This document shows, piece after piece, positions 8,591 through 17,822 of a DNA stretch of 64,000 nucleotides. Numbering within the stretch: position 1 is the stretch's first letter; each line of letters opens with the position of its first letter. The notes below the pieces were generated by a model that saw nothing but the letters and a program-made list of their open reading frames with translations, was not told the origin of the DNA and made no database searches. Position numbers and translations under genes: made by a program. This stretch comes from Hyphomicrobium sp. (lineage in GTDB: Bacteria > Pseudomonadota > Alphaproteobacteria > Rhizobiales > Hyphomicrobiaceae), in contig PERL01000001.1 of NCBI GenBank assembly GCA_002928735.1, positions 124,001 to 188,000 on the forward strand, read 5' to 3'.

Positions 8591-9256
8591 TTAGGTCCGC
8601 CGCGCCTCAATCACATCGATCTTGACCATCGCGCCCACCTCGCATGGCGGCAGCGCCGCAACCATCCGCCGCTCGACACCAACCGTCCATCCGGCCGCCC
8701 GCAGACCATAGATAAATCGTCCCGCGTGCGTGCGCCCCGGGTCGGTCAAAACCGCCACCCCGCCCGGGCGCACCACCCTCTCCAGAACCCGCAGAATATC
8801 CCCGTAAAGTGCAGGTTCGTAGAGAATATCGGCCCCGATCACCACGTCGCAGGCCGTATCATCGCTCCACGCGCTCCAATCACCCAAGCGCTGCTCAAGC
8901 CCCGTCACGCCATTGGCCACTGCATTCCGCCGGCACAGCGCCAAAGCCTCAAAACTGTGATCGGTCTGAACCACCCGCGCGCCCTGTCCCGCCGCCACGA
9001 GACCAGCCAAACCGGTACCAGCACCAAGTTCGAGAACCGGCCCCCCGCGAACGAGGCCCGCCTTGGGGAGCACATCCCCAAGCACCAGAGCCGACTCCCA
9101 CAGCAGCACACCAAACGGAAAAGGCGTCCAATCCCCGGCTGCCGCCAGGAGCCTATCCTGATCCCGCACCGCCGCGATGTCCCACGCCCGCCCGCCCGCG
9201 CGAACCCGCAGGTTTTCTAGCGGCAGCCCATCGAGCCGCCGTTCCGCCGCGTCCAT
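8591..9256 (-). CDS. Class I SAM-dependent methyltransferase (Methyltransf_16/METTL20-like)
   Basis: A 221-residue protein if started at the ATG at 9256; an in-frame TTG at 9277 would add seven residues and neither has a clear ribosome site. It has the Rossmann SAM-binding motif VLELGAGTGLAG, then VVQTDHSF, and an acidic post-I/motif IV region CDVVIGADILYEP, followed by RPGGVAVLTDP. The family includes protein-lysine methyltransferases such as the electron-transfer-flavoprotein methylase; the substrate here is not determinable. It lies opposite to, and between, lptM and lysA. Confidence 0.8.
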   Translation of the reverse strand: MDAAERRLDGLPLENLRVRAGGRAWDIAAVRDQDRLLAAAGDWTPFPFGVLLWESALVLGDVLPKAGLVRGGPVLELGAGTGLAGLVAAGQGARVVQTDHSFEALALCRRNAVANGVTGLEQRLGDWSAWSDDTACDVVIGADILYEPALYGDILRVLERVVRPGGVAVLTDPGRTHAGRFIYGLRAAGWTVGVERRMVAALPPCEVGAMVKIDVIEARRT

Positions 9257-9389
9257 CAAGGTATCGAAACCAATCAAGGGTCAGGGCTCGCCATTGCGCC
9301 ACAGAGGCTACCCCCCTATAGCTCGCACGCCAAACCGCGCCCAGCGCGTCAACTTTACATGCAAAGCCCACTCCGGATCGCCGCCCTCC

Positions 9390-10667
9390 ATGCACCATTT
9401 CGCCTACCAGAACGGATCGCTCCACGCCGAAGGCGTCGACCTCCGCACCATCGCGGCCGAAGTCGGCACGCCGTTCTACTGCTATTCCACCGCCACCATC
9501 GAGCGGCACTACCAGGTTCTCGATCAAGCCTTCGCCGGCCAGGACCATCTGATCTGCTTCGCCGTGAAGGCCAACTCTAACCAGGCCGTTCTGACAACGC
9601 TCGCCCGCCTCGGTGCCGGCATGGATGTGGTCTCCGAAGGCGAACTCCGCCGCGCCCGCGCCGCCGGCGTCCCAGCCTCCCGTATTATCTTCGCTGGCGT
9701 CGGCAAAACGCGCGAGGAAATGGCCTATGCGCTGCGCGAAGGCATACTCGGCTTCAACATCGAAAGCGCCCCCGAACTCGACCAGCTGAGCGAGGTCGCC
9801 TCCGCGCTCGGCCTCACCGCGTCAATCGCCATTCGCGTCAACCCCGACGTCGACGCCAAGACGCACGCCAAAATTTCCACCGGCAAGTCCGAGAATAAAT
9901 TCGGCGTGCCTTTCCTTGATGCGCCCGCGCTTTACGAACGCGCCGCCAAGATGCCGGGCATCGCCGTCTCCGGCATCCACATGCACATCGGCAGCCAGAT
10001 CACCGAACTCGGCCCCTTCCGCGACGCCTTCACGCTCATGCGCGAAATGGTCCTCGACCTGAAGGCGCGCGGGATCGACCTGAAGCATCTCGACATCGGC
10101 GGCGGCCTCGGCGTGCCCTATCGCGCCGACAACGAATGGCCGCCCCATCCCGACGAATACGCGCGCGTCGTCAAGGACACGCTCGGCGATCTGCGCCTGA
10201 AGATCGTCATGGAACCCGGCCGCATGATCATCGGCAACGCCGGCATCCTCGTCACCCGCGTCATCTACGTGAAGGAAGGCCAGGGCCGCCGTTTCACGAT
10301 TGTCGATGCCGCCATGAACGATCTCATCCGCCCCACGCTCTATGAAGCCCACCACGACGTGTGGCCCGTTACCGAACCCAAAGGCGTCCACGATCTCGTC
10401 GCCCAAGACCTCGTCGGCCCCGTCTGCGAAACCGGCGACTATCTCGCCCTCGACCGCCCCCTCCCCGCCTTCAACTCCGGCGATCTCATCGCCCTCATGA
10501 CGGCGGGTGCCTACGGTGCCGTCATGTCCTCGAGCTACAACACCCGCCCCCTCGTGCCCGAAGTGCTCGTCAACGGCAATACCTACGCCGTCGTCCGCCC
10601 GCGTCCGACGTATGACGACCTCATCGGTCAAGATCGTCTGCCGCCATGGCTTGCCGGCGGCCAATAG
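9390..10667 (+). CDS. lysA: Diaminopimelate decarboxylase
   Basis: A 425-residue PLP enzyme performing the last step of lysine synthesis (meso-DAP to lysine and CO2). I chose the ATG at 9390 (MHHFAYQNG) because it gives normal length; the frame stays open upstream to 9177 through the opposing methyltransferase. Motifs: CFAVKANSNQAVL with the PLP lysine, ESAPELDQL, HIGSQI, the phosphate-binding DIGGGLGVPY, EPGRMIIG, and CETGDYLA with the active-site Cys contributed across the dimer. Together with dapD and dapE this window carries three lysine-pathway genes. Confidence 0.96.
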   Translation: MHHFAYQNGSLHAEGVDLRTIAAEVGTPFYCYSTATIERHYQVLDQAFAGQDHLICFAVKANSNQAVLTTLARLGAGMDVVSEGELRRARAAGVPASRIIFAGVGKTREEMAYALREGILGFNIESAPELDQLSEVASALGLTASIAIRVNPDVDAKTHAKISTGKSENKFGVPFLDAPALYERAAKMPGIAVSGIHMHIGSQITELGPFRDAFTLMREMVLDLKARGIDLKHLDIGGGLGVPYRADNEWPPHPDEYARVVKDTLGDLRLKIVMEPGRMIIGNAGILVTRVIYVKEGQGRRFTIVDAAMNDLIRPTLYEAHHDVWPVTEPKGVHDLVAQDLVGPVCETGDYLALDRPLPAFNSGDLIALMTAGAYGAVMSSSYNTRPLVPEVLVNGNTYAVVRPRPTYDDLIGQDRLPPWLAGGQ

Positions 10668-10772
10668 GCTCCTCAAGCACCTGTGAACGGCTGCCCAAAA
10701 GCAGCAACCAATCGGGAACGGCTGACGGGTTTTTAATGATCCCCGTCATCCGGACCATGCTAGTTTTCTGGC

Positions 10773-13451
10773 ATGGCGAACACACCTCTTCCCCACCCAG
10801 TCCAGAACTCGGCCTTTGAGGCCAAAATCCGCAAGGCCCGCTGGGCAGTCGTGGCTGAGCAGGCTTGGCTGCGCGTTTGGGTCTTGTTCGCGATCGCAGC
10901 CGTATTCCTCGTGCTCTCCATCGCTGGAGTGTGGGCTCTCCTCGGACCCACCACGCATAAGATCGTGCTCGCACTCTTCGCCGCAGCGCTTGCCGGCTGG
11001 ATCGGCTACGTTCTGCAGATCCGCCTCCCCTCGCGTGAGGAATCCATCCGCCGCATCGAAGCGGTGTCCGGCATTCCGCATCGCCCGGCAACATCCTACG
11101 AAGACACGCTCACCGCGTCCGCCACTGACCCTTCGACGCAAGCCATCTGGTCCGCCCATCGCCAGCGCATGGCCGATCTCATCGCCAAACTGCGCCCCGG
11201 CCGTCCCGAACCGCGCACCTACCGCTTCGACCCGTTTGCCGTCCGCGCATTGAGCGTGCTCGCTGTTGTGCTCGGCATCGCCTTCGCCGGCCGCGGAACT
11301 CTCGATAGCCTAGCCGACGCCTTTCGCTTTGATCGCGAAGCAAGCACCATTAATCAGCGTCTCGACGCGTGGCTAACGCCGCCCGCCTACACCGGCCGCC
11401 CGCCGCTCATGCTGGTCGATGGATCAGCTAACACCGGCGCTGCACCCGTCGCCGCCGCAGATAGTCCCGACGCAAAACCGCTCGATGTTCCAGAACGCAG
11501 CGTGCTCATCGTCCGCTCGACAGGCACCGGCAAGAGCAACATCGCACTCGAAGTCTGGCCCGCTGGCGCCAAGGAGCCGCTGCCCGCCATCGAACCGGCC
11601 GCCGACGCCAAACCCGCCGCCGGCATCACCGAAGTCCGCACCGAGATCCGCGCCTCCGGCACCATCAAAGCCATCTCCGCCGGCAATGTCGTCGCCTCGT
11701 GGCCGATCAACATGATCCCCGACAACGCCCCTGGAATCGCACTGACGAAGAATCCGGAACGCACATCCAAAGGCGCTTTGAAGCTCACCTACTTTGTGCA
11801 GGACGACTACGGTGTCGCCTCCGCCGAAGTGAAGTTCGCACGCAAGAAGGACAAGGACGCAGGCGATCCATCGACCGCCTGGGCCCGCGGTGAAGAATTG
11901 AAGGGGCCGCGCCCGCCGTTCTCGCGTCCACCGCAGCTTTCGCTCCGCCTGCCGAACGGCAACGCCAAATCCGGCGAAGCCTTTACCTACCACGAGATCG
12001 GCTCCCATCCGTGGTCGGGCCAAACCGTGCTGATGACACTCGAAGCCAAGGACGTCGCCGGCCAAGTCGGTCAATCGCCAGCCATCGAAATAGTTCTCCC
12101 CGAACGCACATTCACCAAACCGCTCGCCCGCGCACTCATCGAACAGCGAAAACTGTTGATCGAAGACCCCCGCTACAGCGAACGCGTATTGAAGGCCCTC
12201 ATCGCGCTCACCGCCGCACCGGAAGGCTTCATCGACGACCCGCGCGTCTATCTCCCGCTCCGCGCCACCGTCCACCGCCTTGCGGGCCGGCAACTCACGC
12301 GCAGCGTTCTCGACGAAACCATCGACCAGCTCTGGCACACCGCGCTCCGCATCGAAGATGGCGCCCTCTCGGACGCGGAAAAGAACCTGCGCGATATCCA
12401 GGACAAACTCGCCAAAGCGCTTGAGGAAGGCGCGTCCGACGAGGAAATCCGCCAGCTCATGCAGGAAATGCGCGAAGCATTCCGGGAATTCGCCGAGCAG
12501 ATGCAAAAGCAGAACGGCGACCAGAACCAGCAACAGGCCGGCAACGACCAGAACCAGGAGCAGATGTCGGCCGAAGACATCGATCGCATGATGCGCGAGA
12601 TGGAACAGATGGCCGAAAACGGTCTGCGCGATCAGGCGAAAGAAATGCTCGCCCAGATGCAGGACATGATGGAGCGCATGCAGCAAGGCCAGCAGAACCA
12701 GCAGCAGGCCAAGCAGAATCAAGAAATGCAGAACGCCATGCGCAAGATGGGCGAAGTGGCGAACGAGCAGCAGGACCTGATGAACGAAACGTTCGAGCAG
12801 CAGCAGCAGGGCAAGGACCCCGTGCAAGGCGGCAAGAACACCGGCGAGCAGACCACCCAGAATCTGCGCAACGGCCGCGCGGGTCAGCAGGGCCAGCAGC
12901 GCGGCGAGCAGCAGGATAACGGCCCCTCGAGCGGCAATCCGCTGGGCGGCCAGGAGCAGGGTGAGGCCCCGGGCGAAGGCCAGTCGGGCAAGAATTCCCT
13001 CGGTCAGCGCCAAGCGCAACTTCGTGAAAAGCTCGCCAAGCTGCAAAAGGAAATGCGTGAACGCGGTCTTGAACCTTCCGAGCAATTGGGCGAGGCGGAA
13101 AAGTCCATGAAGGGCGCCGAGGAATCACTCGAGCAGGGCGACCTTGATCAGGCCAATCAGCAGCAGGCCCAGGCGCTCGAGCAACTGCGCGAAGGCGCCG
13201 AGCAGATGGCGCAACAGATGCAACAGAACGGAAACCAGCAGGCCGGCGAGAACGGCGAGAATTCGCGCGACCCCATGGGCCGCCCGCAGCGCTCGCAAGG
13301 TCCCGACCAGGGCCGCTCGGTGAAGGTACCGGATCAGATCGACATCCAGCGTGCCCGCGAAGTCTTGGAAGAATTGCGCAAGCGCGCCGGCGATGCCCAG
13401 CGCCCGCAACTCGAACTCGACTACATCGATCGCCTCTTGCGCTGGAACTGA
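10773..13451 (+). CDS. DUF4175/TIGR02302 membrane protein with a glutamine-rich C-terminal region
   Basis: An 892-residue protein of a family found mainly in alphaproteobacteria and of unknown function. Three hydrophobic helices are visible near residues 35-57, 62-81 and 152-172. A large soluble part of about 400 residues follows, with Ig-like patterns (VQDDYGVASAEVKFARK; YHEIGSHPWSGQTVLMTLEAKD). From about residue 540 it becomes helical and coiled-coil-like with very many Gln, Met, Glu and Asn residues (for example QMQKQNGDQNQQQ, MQQGQQNQQQ), ending in a short ordered piece, ELDYIDRLLRW. A periplasmic location of the soluble part is inferred. It follows lysA by 105 bases. Confidence 0.85.
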   Translation: MANTPLPHPVQNSAFEAKIRKARWAVVAEQAWLRVWVLFAIAAVFLVLSIAGVWALLGPTTHKIVLALFAAALAGWIGYVLQIRLPSREESIRRIEAVSGIPHRPATSYEDTLTASATDPSTQAIWSAHRQRMADLIAKLRPGRPEPRTYRFDPFAVRALSVLAVVLGIAFAGRGTLDSLADAFRFDREASTINQRLDAWLTPPAYTGRPPLMLVDGSANTGAAPVAAADSPDAKPLDVPERSVLIVRSTGTGKSNIALEVWPAGAKEPLPAIEPAADAKPAAGITEVRTEIRASGTIKAISAGNVVASWPINMIPDNAPGIALTKNPERTSKGALKLTYFVQDDYGVASAEVKFARKKDKDAGDPSTAWARGEELKGPRPPFSRPPQLSLRLPNGNAKSGEAFTYHEIGSHPWSGQTVLMTLEAKDVAGQVGQSPAIEIVLPERTFTKPLARALIEQRKLLIEDPRYSERVLKALIALTAAPEGFIDDPRVYLPLRATVHRLAGRQLTRSVLDETIDQLWHTALRIEDGALSDAEKNLRDIQDKLAKALEEGASDEEIRQLMQEMREAFREFAEQMQKQNGDQNQQQAGNDQNQEQMSAEDIDRMMREMEQMAENGLRDQAKEMLAQMQDMMERMQQGQQNQQQAKQNQEMQNAMRKMGEVANEQQDLMNETFEQQQQGKDPVQGGKNTGEQTTQNLRNGRAGQQGQQRGEQQDNGPSSGNPLGGQEQGEAPGEGQSGKNSLGQRQAQLREKLAKLQKEMRERGLEPSEQLGEAEKSMKGAEESLEQGDLDQANQQQAQALEQLREGAEQMAQQMQQNGNQQAGENGENSRDPMGRPQRSQGPDQGRSVKVPDQIDIQRAREVLEELRKRAGDAQRPQLELDYIDRLLRWN

Positions 13452-13471
13452 GTTATAAGCGGCGGGCCCTT

Positions 13472-14443
13472 TTATGGGCCCGTCGGCAACCGCACCCCAA
13501 GCCCACCGATAATTTCGTGGCTCGTATAGCGCGTCTCCGCCCAGCCATCGCGCGGCTCCACGCCGTTCCACCATTCCGTGAACTGCTGCCACAAGTCGGT
13601 GAACAGGATGTCCCCGTCCCGGCCCGTCAGCGGCATCCGGTAGTCGGCCAGCGTAAACTTGTACTCGAGAAAATAGCTCATTCGCGGCAGCCGGAATTCC
13701 AGCCCGACGATCGCCTGCCCAACGGGCCCGGCCATCTGATACTCGTATGTGCGCGATGCGTCGGTCTGCAAATGCACTTCCGAATGCGGTAACGACACCC
13801 CCGCTCCTATGCCCACATAAGGCGACAGCCGGAACGTAAACGACGGCAGCCGCAACAGCCCGTTCAACGTCAGCATATTGTGGCCGTGGCTCGCCTCGAG
13901 CTTATTAAAAATGTTGCCGATCAAGGCTTGTTCGGGGGCCGGCTTGCCGTCCATCGTCCCTTCGAACTTGACCTGCTGCGTGCGCTTCGACAGCGCCTTC
14001 GAATGTGTGAAGTCGAGCATCGAGCCCGTCCGCCCCGACCCGAACCAGCGCATCACCCGCACGCCGTAGTAGATCGGATTGATAAAGGGCTTCCCCTCCC
14101 ATTTGACATCCTTCACCGTGAAATCGTGCTCACCGGCCTTCGTAAACTTCACGTCGCTCGGATAGGTGTAAGGGGATCCGCTGTAAGCCGCCACCATCCA
14201 CTCCGAGCGCGGCGCAACGCGCGCCGGATCGGCCGCCCCGCCACCTGTCGTCGCTGAGGTGCCCGCGGGATTGGCCGGCATCACAATCTCGTCGTCCGCG
14301 GTCGCATTGGCGACCATCACGATGAGAGCAACCGCCGCGACCGAACTAGCCATCGCATCGGCGACTCTCCACGCGCGCGGTCGGCCGGCATCCGCCGCCC
14401 CCCACACAACACCCGCATCGGCGCGAAACACAGTCATCGGCAT
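13472..14443 (-). CDS. LpxQ-like (lipid A oxidase family) outer membrane beta-barrel
   Basis: A 323-residue protein using the ATG at 14443 (or 14437; a GGGGG stretch lies just upstream); the frame is open to 14527. A leader with hydrophobic core (ASSVAAVALIVMVANATA) precedes a secreted domain. The pattern EGKPFINPIYYGVRVMRW, LDFTHSKAL, LSPYVGIGAGVSLPHSEV, TYEYQMAGPVGQA, YFLEYKFTLADYRMPL strongly resembles Rhizobium LpxQ, an outer membrane oxidase that converts the proximal glucosamine of lipid A to aminogluconate. Alternating hydrophobic strands fit a small beta-barrel. The extension after the signal (about 50 residues) and the C-terminal loop are longer than I recall for LpxQ, so a related outer membrane protein is possible. 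Confidence 0.6.
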   Translation of the reverse strand: MPMTVFRADAGVVWGAADAGRPRAWRVADAMASSVAAVALIVMVANATADDEIVMPANPAGTSATTGGGAADPARVAPRSEWMVAAYSGSPYTYPSDVKFTKAGEHDFTVKDVKWEGKPFINPIYYGVRVMRWFGSGRTGSMLDFTHSKALSKRTQQVKFEGTMDGKPAPEQALIGNIFNKLEASHGHNMLTLNGLLRLPSFTFRLSPYVGIGAGVSLPHSEVHLQTDASRTYEYQMAGPVGQAIVGLEFRLPRMSYFLEYKFTLADYRMPLTGRDGDILFTDLWQQFTEWWNGVEPRDGWAETRYTSHEIIGGLGVRLPTGP

Positions 14444-14604
14444 ATCCCCCAGCGGACCGCAACCTGTCCGAATGAATTCGGCCCCCCCGCTCCCCAAAGC
14501 ATGGACGGCCCGGCGCTCTTTTTCCATGTCTGGTTAGACCAGCGGTTGACCGGGGTCAAAAGCGGCCGGTGCGACCCGTGGCGCATCAACAGAATTCCGG
14601 CCCT

Positions 14605-15663
14605 TTAGTTCGCTTTTTGACCCAACCGCTCCAGCATCGCGGCGACAGCCCGGACCTGCGGCGCCTCCCGAGTCAGAAAGTCCGAACCCGTATAGCCCCA
14701 CCAATCCCAGCACCCCTGCGGATTGTTCCCCGTCACGACGGTCTGCGGAAACAGCACCACGAGCCGATTCGTGTCCGCCAACCGCGCAAATCCCGTCTGT
14801 TCGACGAAAGCGTCTCCAACAGTTTCGCGATTCTGCGCGCACCCATGAAACGCCACATGCACCCGGCAACCGCCGCCACGGCAAGCATCCGGCACGTACA
14901 CGACACCCGTGTCCGCCAGACCCGAACGATTGCGATCTTCACCGAACGGACGCTGATCGAACGACACATACCGCCCTTGCGCCGTCTTTGACGGAGCAGC
15001 GATCGTACCCAACAAATGTGTGAGTAGGTCCCGCGCCTGATCGTAATCGCAATCGACGATGTACGGCTGATCCGACGTCGAGCACGACGCCCCCTCTGTC
15101 TCCGTCACGAACGCGTGCCCCGCGGGCATGTCCGATACGAAACGGATATTTGCGTCCGGCACGCCGAGCCGCCGATAAAATTCAACAGCGCTCGCCACGA
15201 TCGCCGGTGCCACCGTGCGGTCGTTCGTTCCCGAAAACAAATAGACCCGATCGGTCAGCACATCGGCCGTTGCATCGATCTTGCCGTCCGCCGCCCGCGC
15301 GATCGCCTTGTCGGCAAGCAACGCCGCATTCGGCACGCCCCACGCCGCCATCGAATTCTGCATGCAGCCCGAGATCGCCTTCGACGCGTTGAGCATCGTA
15401 GCGAATGGCCCGATCACCATGCCCGAGAACGCACTCTCCGCGCACCCATACGGCCCGCCCGCGATGATCGCCGCGCCAGTCACGATCTTCGCGTGCGCCA
15501 TCTGGAATTGCCCGGCCATGTACGCGCCCGAGGAAATCCCCGACACCGTCGTCTCGTTGATCGTGGCACCAACCGCCGGCAACTGCCCCACATCTTCTGC
15601 CGAACATCCCGCCAGCGATGCAGCTGCCAAAAGCGCCAGAACCGTTGAATGACGACTGCTCAT
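14605..15663 (-). CDS. PHB-depolymerase-like secreted lipoprotein
   Basis: A 352-residue protein with a lipoprotein leader ending in the lipobox SLAGCS, so it should be membrane-anchored outside the cytoplasm. An alpha/beta hydrolase fold is indicated by the nucleophile elbow SGISSGAYMAGQFQ, a downstream FSGTNDRTV (candidate acidic loop) and HVAFHGCAQ with nearby WDWWGYTG, as in extracellular poly(3-hydroxybutyrate) depolymerases and feruloyl-esterase relatives. Numerous cysteines suggest disulfides. The natural substrate is unknown; a surface esterase is equally possible. It is followed by the LpxQ-like gene in the same direction after 161 bases. Confidence 0.75.
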   Translation of the reverse strand: MSSRHSTVLALLAAASLAGCSAEDVGQLPAVGATINETTVSGISSGAYMAGQFQMAHAKIVTGAAIIAGGPYGCAESAFSGMVIGPFATMLNASKAISGCMQNSMAAWGVPNAALLADKAIARAADGKIDATADVLTDRVYLFSGTNDRTVAPAIVASAVEFYRRLGVPDANIRFVSDMPAGHAFVTETEGASCSTSDQPYIVDCDYDQARDLLTHLLGTIAAPSKTAQGRYVSFDQRPFGEDRNRSGLADTGVVYVPDACRGGGCRVHVAFHGCAQNRETVGDAFVEQTGFARLADTNRLVVLFPQTVVTGNNPQGCWDWWGYTGSDFLTREAPQVRAVAAMLERLGQKAN

Positions 15664-15716
15664 AGAAAACCCCGGTGAACGGCTAAGCCCCGCTTAGAGC
15701 ACGGCCGCGGCCCACA

Positions 15717-17822
15717 TCACCTGAGGCGCACCGTCACGCGATCCGCCCGGCCTTGAGCGTCGATCACCTGGAGCTTCACAAACCCCTTGCCCGGCGGCGT
15801 CCAGGCGACCTCACGGTCGTTCCCGTCTACTGCCATTGGTGCGCCATCAACCAGCCAGGTGAGCGGCAACGCCCCGCCCTCCGCCTTCAGCACAACGGGT
15901 TCATCGGCTTCCCGTTCCGCGATGTCCAACTCGGATCGGTCCGGCGGAAACGCAATGAGCGGCGGCTGATCGAGGAACGGTCCCGTAGGCGCCGCCTCGT
16001 CCGGCCCATCTCGAAACCGCTTCAACGGCGGCGGCAGATCGGACCCCGCCCGCTTGATCACACCCGCAGGCGGCGCCTTGAGCGGCGTCCGCTTCTCGCT
16101 CACGCGCTGGAATGCATCGAACAAAATGGGAGCCGCTGCCAACCGGCCCATCAACCCCGGCACCGACGCGCCATCCGGCCGCCCGACCCAGACAGCAATC
16201 GTGTGCCGCCCATCGAACCCAACTGCCCACGCATCGCGATAACCGTAAGACGTCCCCGTCTTGTAGGCGAGCTTGCCGCCCCGCGCATTGAGCGGCGCTG
16301 GCGCATCTTTCAAGACATCGCCCACGTACCACGCCGCCACAGGCGACAAGAGCCGCGTCTTCGCCGCCTCCTGGTCCGCCGCCAGTCGAACCTTAAAACT
16401 CTCCCCGTCGCGACGCCACGTCAGAGGCACCGGCTCGCCCCCGCGCGCAATCCCCACATAGAGCTGCGTCAGATCCTTCAGCCGCATCCCAATCCCGCCG
16501 AGCGCAACCGCCAGCGACGGCACCGTCTCCGGCGGCAACTCCGTCTTCACGCCTGCCCGATGCAATCGCGCCGTCAGCTTGCCTGGCCCCACCGCCGACA
16601 GCATCTTCACCGCCGGCACATTAAGCGACAGACCAAGCGCCTCGCGCACCGTCACCGTGCCATGAAACGCCTCATCGAAATTCTCAGGTCGATAGCTGCC
16701 GAACCGCGTCGGCTTATCTTCGATCAGCGTCTCGGGGTGCGCCAGTCCCGCCTCGAACGCGAGCCCATAAATCAACGGCTTCAACGTCGAACCCGGCGAG
16801 CGCACCGCCTGCACCATGTCGATGGCGCCCGCGCGGTTGGCATCCAGATAACCCGCCGATCCCACGTAAGCGAGCACTTCACCCGTCGCGTTATCGACCG
16901 CCAAAATCGCCGAAGACAGCTTCTCGCCGAGCAGCTTCGTCTGCTCCGCCGCAAGCGTCTCCAGCGCCGCCTGAACTTCGCGATCGATCGTCAGCGCATG
17001 CACGGCAAGCGTCGCCTGCTTGGCGACTTCGCCTTCCGACAAATGCGGCGCGAACTTCGGAAACGCCCGCCGCCCCTTCGGCACCGCCTCTTCCTTCGCC
17101 CGGTCCCGCTCCGCCGCCGAGATCACGCCGACCTCATGCGCCCGGTCCAACACGCGGTTGCGCGCCCGTTGAGCCGCCTGCCAATCCCGGTCCGGCCGCC
17201 GCGCCTCCGGCGACTGCGGCAATGCCACAAGCAACGCCGCCTCCCCAATCGATAACCGCTTCGGTTCCTTCCCGAAGTAGGCGAGCGTTGCCGCCCGCAC
17301 GCCCTCGATATTCCCGCCGAACGGCGCCAGCCTCAGATAAAGCCGCAGGATTTCCGCCTTCGACAAATCGTCCTCGAGCTGCAGCGCCCGCACCATCTGC
17401 CGGAACTTGCCCTTGGCACTTTTTCCGTGACGCCCCTCCAACAGCCGCGCCACCTGCATCGTCAGCGTCGACCCGCCCGACACCAGCCGGCCATGCCGCA
17501 CCGCCTGATACGCCGCGCGCATCATGCCGACCGGATCGACGCCGCCATGATCCTCGAACCGCCGGTCTTCAAACGCTTTCAAGATATCGAAATAGCGCGG
17601 ATCGATATCCTCCGCCTCCACCGGCATCCGCCAGCGCCCGTCCGGTGTCGTGAACGCCCGCAACAGTTTCCCGTCGCGATCGATCACCGTCGTCGAAAGA
17701 CCTTCGGCATTCTCCAGCGGCGGCGGCCCCAGATAGACCTTGGCGGCCTCGACGGCGGCAAACGCCACCGCCGAAACCACCACGAGACCAACAATGAGCC
17801 GCTTCACCGCGCGCATGGTCAT
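15717..17822 (-). CDS. pbpC: Penicillin-binding protein 1C
   Basis: A 701-residue bifunctional peptidoglycan synthase. I place the start at the ATG at 17822, which shares its A with the TGA stop of the upstream gene (TGATG); a GTG immediately upstream is possible. Order of parts: N-terminal membrane helix; GT51 transglycosylase with EDRRFEDHGGVDP and GGSTLTMQVARLLEG; transpeptidase with the nucleophile motif SPGSTLKP, SLNVPA and KTGTSYGYRDAWAVG; and a C-terminal PBP1C-specific domain beginning near RKLP-like residues LPPPLKRF. Coupling to an alpha-2-macroglobulin gene is the classic PbpC/YfhM pairing. Confidence 0.94.
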   Translation of the reverse strand: MTMRAVKRLIVGLVVVSAVAFAAVEAAKVYLGPPPLENAEGLSTTVIDRDGKLLRAFTTPDGRWRMPVEAEDIDPRYFDILKAFEDRRFEDHGGVDPVGMMRAAYQAVRHGRLVSGGSTLTMQVARLLEGRHGKSAKGKFRQMVRALQLEDDLSKAEILRLYLRLAPFGGNIEGVRAATLAYFGKEPKRLSIGEAALLVALPQSPEARRPDRDWQAAQRARNRVLDRAHEVGVISAAERDRAKEEAVPKGRRAFPKFAPHLSEGEVAKQATLAVHALTIDREVQAALETLAAEQTKLLGEKLSSAILAVDNATGEVLAYVGSAGYLDANRAGAIDMVQAVRSPGSTLKPLIYGLAFEAGLAHPETLIEDKPTRFGSYRPENFDEAFHGTVTVREALGLSLNVPAVKMLSAVGPGKLTARLHRAGVKTELPPETVPSLAVALGGIGMRLKDLTQLYVGIARGGEPVPLTWRRDGESFKVRLAADQEAAKTRLLSPVAAWYVGDVLKDAPAPLNARGGKLAYKTGTSYGYRDAWAVGFDGRHTIAVWVGRPDGASVPGLMGRLAAAPILFDAFQRVSEKRTPLKAPPAGVIKRAGSDLPPPLKRFRDGPDEAAPTGPFLDQPPLIAFPPDRSELDIAEREADEPVVLKAEGGALPLTWLVDGAPMAVDGNDREVAWTPPGKGFVKLQVIDAQGRADRVTVRLR

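Noticed and set aside
9822-10676. 284-residue minus-strand frame inside lysA
   Set aside because: Antisense of lysA; Asp/Gly/Val-rich shadow of the decarboxylase.
11424-13085. 553-residue open frame on the minus strand inside the DUF4175 gene
   Set aside because: It is an antisense shadow of the low-complexity Gln-rich region; the protein is a repetitive Leu-rich artefact of reversed CAG codons and has no ribosome site.
13463-13482. GC hairpin CGGGCCC/GGGCCCG after the DUF4175 gene
   Set aside because: The stem is good but no T-run follows on either strand, and it overlaps the last codons of the opposite gene, so it is not called a terminator.
15753-17255. 500-residue + strand open frame opposite pbpC
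   Set aside because: Arg/His-rich artefact of an antisense frame in GC-rich DNA; pbpC on the other strand has all catalytic motifs.
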